64,000 nt of DNA from an uncultured Steroidobacter sp. (GTDB lineage Bacteria > Pseudomonadota > Gammaproteobacteria > Steroidobacterales > Steroidobacteraceae). Location: the NCBI GenBank assembly GCA_938008435.1, contig CALLKK010000015.1:1-64000 (forward strand), given 5' to 3'. Every line of letters starts with the position of its first letter. Within the stretch, counting starts at the first letter, position 1. Below, one piece after another: positions 63,177 through 64,000 of this stretch. Position numbers and translations under genes: made by a program. The notes under the pieces were generated by a model that worked only from the letters and a program-made list of their open reading frames with translations, made no database searches and had not been told where the DNA came from.

Positions 63177-63395
63177 TTGCGCCATCCGGCTCGCAGCGGT
63201 TTCGATTTCGGCGCGACAGCAGAGCTTGCATGGCTGACTGCCGCAACGGAGTCCGGCATGGGCGCTATGTCGTTGCTATGAGGAATGCACGAATCACGAT
63301 GAGGACTATGCGCGAGGGATGCGCGCTCATCGGCTCTCACTGGTGGCCCAGCTGTGGGCACCCGCACAGGATGCGATGTCTTGGGTGATGCAAGC

Positions 63396-64000
63396 ATGAC
63401 CGTGGCGAGCGCTGCCGAGCGCGTACGCGAGCTGCGCAAGCAGATCGATCACCACAACTACCGCTACTACGTGCTCGACGATCCGGAGATCTCGGATGCC
63501 GAGTACGACCGGCTCATGCGCGAGCTCAAGGAGCTCGAGGAGCAATATCCGGAGCTCGTCACGCCCGATTCGCCGACGCAGCGCGTCGGCGCGGCGCCGG
63601 TCAGCGAGCTCGAAGAGGTCGTGCACTCGGTGCCGATGCTCTCGCTCGACAACGCCTTCACCGACGAAGATCTCATCGCCTTCGACCGGCGCGTGCGCGA
63701 GCGGTTGGAAACGGATCAGGAGATCGAATACGCCGCCGAGCCGAAGCTCGACGGATTGGCGGTGAGCTTTCGCTACGAGCACGGCAAGCTGGTGCTGGCC
63801 GCGACACGCGGCGACGGCGTGCGCGGCGAGAACGTCACGCACAACGTGCGGACGATCAAAGCGGTGCCGCTCGAGCTGCGCGGCTCGCCGCCCGAGCTGC
63901 TCGAAGTGCGCGGCGAGGTGTTCATGCCGATCGCCGGATTCAAGGCCATGAACGAACGTGCGCTCGCGCGCGGCGAGAAGACATTCGTGAATCCACGCAA
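63396..64000 (+). CDS. ligA: NAD-dependent DNA ligase LigA, partial (3' end outside the window)
   Basis: The first ~201 residues of LigA are present. Domain Ia (AAERVRELRKQIDHHNYRYYVLDDPEISDAEYDRLMRELKELE) and the nucleotidyltransferase domain with the AMP-lysine motif EPKLDGLAVSF are visible. RGDGVRGENVTHNVRTI and EVRGEVFMP follow. It seals nicks using NAD. The ATG at 63396 gives MTVASAAERV. The 219-bp gap after zipA holds no recognisable gene. The reading frame is open to the window end. Confidence 0.96.
   Translation, partial: MTVASAAERVRELRKQIDHHNYRYYVLDDPEISDAEYDRLMRELKELEEQYPELVTPDSPTQRVGAAPVSELEEVVHSVPMLSLDNAFTDEDLIAFDRRVRERLETDQEIEYAAEPKLDGLAVSFRYEHGKLVLAATRGDGVRGENVTHNVRTIKAVPLELRGSPPELLEVRGEVFMPIAGFKAMNERALARGEKTFVNPR

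Noticed and set aside
63177..63395. Small frames between zipA and ligA
   Set aside because: They lack ribosome-binding sites and family similarity, and overlap the real gene ends. I see nothing supportable in this gap.

Overview
This 64 kb window is ordinary chromosomal DNA from a GC-rich gammaproteobacterium. The clusters fimT-pilVWXY1E, dksA-gluQ and smc-zipA-ligA, the use of smc instead of mukB, hrcA-grpE-dnaK-dnaJ-dapB-carAB-greA-yhbY-rlmE-ftsH-folP-glmM-tpiA-secG, and a 14-gene nuo operon with separate nuoC and nuoD all fit the Xanthomonadales/Nevskiales/Steroidobacterales side of the class. That placement is inferred from gene content and order, not from any database search. A PhaR homologue hints at polyhydroxyalkanoate metabolism. 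No insertion sequence, prophage, CRISPR array, toxin-antitoxin locus of accessory type or other mobile element was found.

Layout. 1-6464 (minus strand): a type IV pilus minor-pilin operon fimT-pilV-pilW-pilX-pilY1-pilE, the last gene cut by the window edge. 6.6-10.1 kb: lexA with its SOS box, tmRNA (ssrA) and smpB for ribosome rescue, ratA-rnfH, bamE and fur. 10.2-12.8 kb (minus): nadK-recN. 13.0-24.6 kb (plus): hrcA-grpE-dnaK-dnaJ heat-shock chaperones, dapB, carA-carB, greA and a DUF4149 membrane protein. 24.6-31.5 kb: yhbY (minus) and rlmE, ftsH, folP, glmM, tpiA, secG and tRNA-Leu(GAG). 31.9-46.5 kb: the complete nuoA-N operon for respiratory complex I. 46.6-55.8 kb: initiator tRNA-fMet followed by rimP-nusA-infB-rbfA-truB-rpsO-pnp (transcription/translation coupling and RNA decay). 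55.9-58.4 kb (minus): dksA, gluQ, phaR. 58.8-64.0 kb (plus): smc, zipA and the 5' part of ligA.

How the genes work together. The window is dominated by macromolecular synthesis and stress control: LexA/RecN (DNA damage), HrcA/GrpE/DnaK/DnaJ/FtsH (protein quality control, with two good sigma-32-like promoters ahead of dnaK and ftsH), SmpB/tmRNA (stalled ribosomes), DksA (stringent response), Fur (iron), NusA/IF2/RimP/RbfA/TruB/S15/PNPase (ribosome maturation and RNA turnover), Smc/ZipA/LigA (chromosome and division), and complex I for energy.

No previously undescribed multi-gene system was recognised. The most unusual signals are in the non-coding DNA: heptanucleotide tandem repeats in three intergenic gaps (two of them occupying the ribosome-binding region of nuoG and nuoJ), mutually exclusive hairpins between carA and carB, a tandem-terminator leader between tRNA-fMet and rimP, and an initiator tRNA with a U1:U72 mismatch. 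Among proteins, the single DksA has lost two of its four zinc cysteines and carries a ~140-residue Lys/Ala/Pro-rich N-terminal tail.
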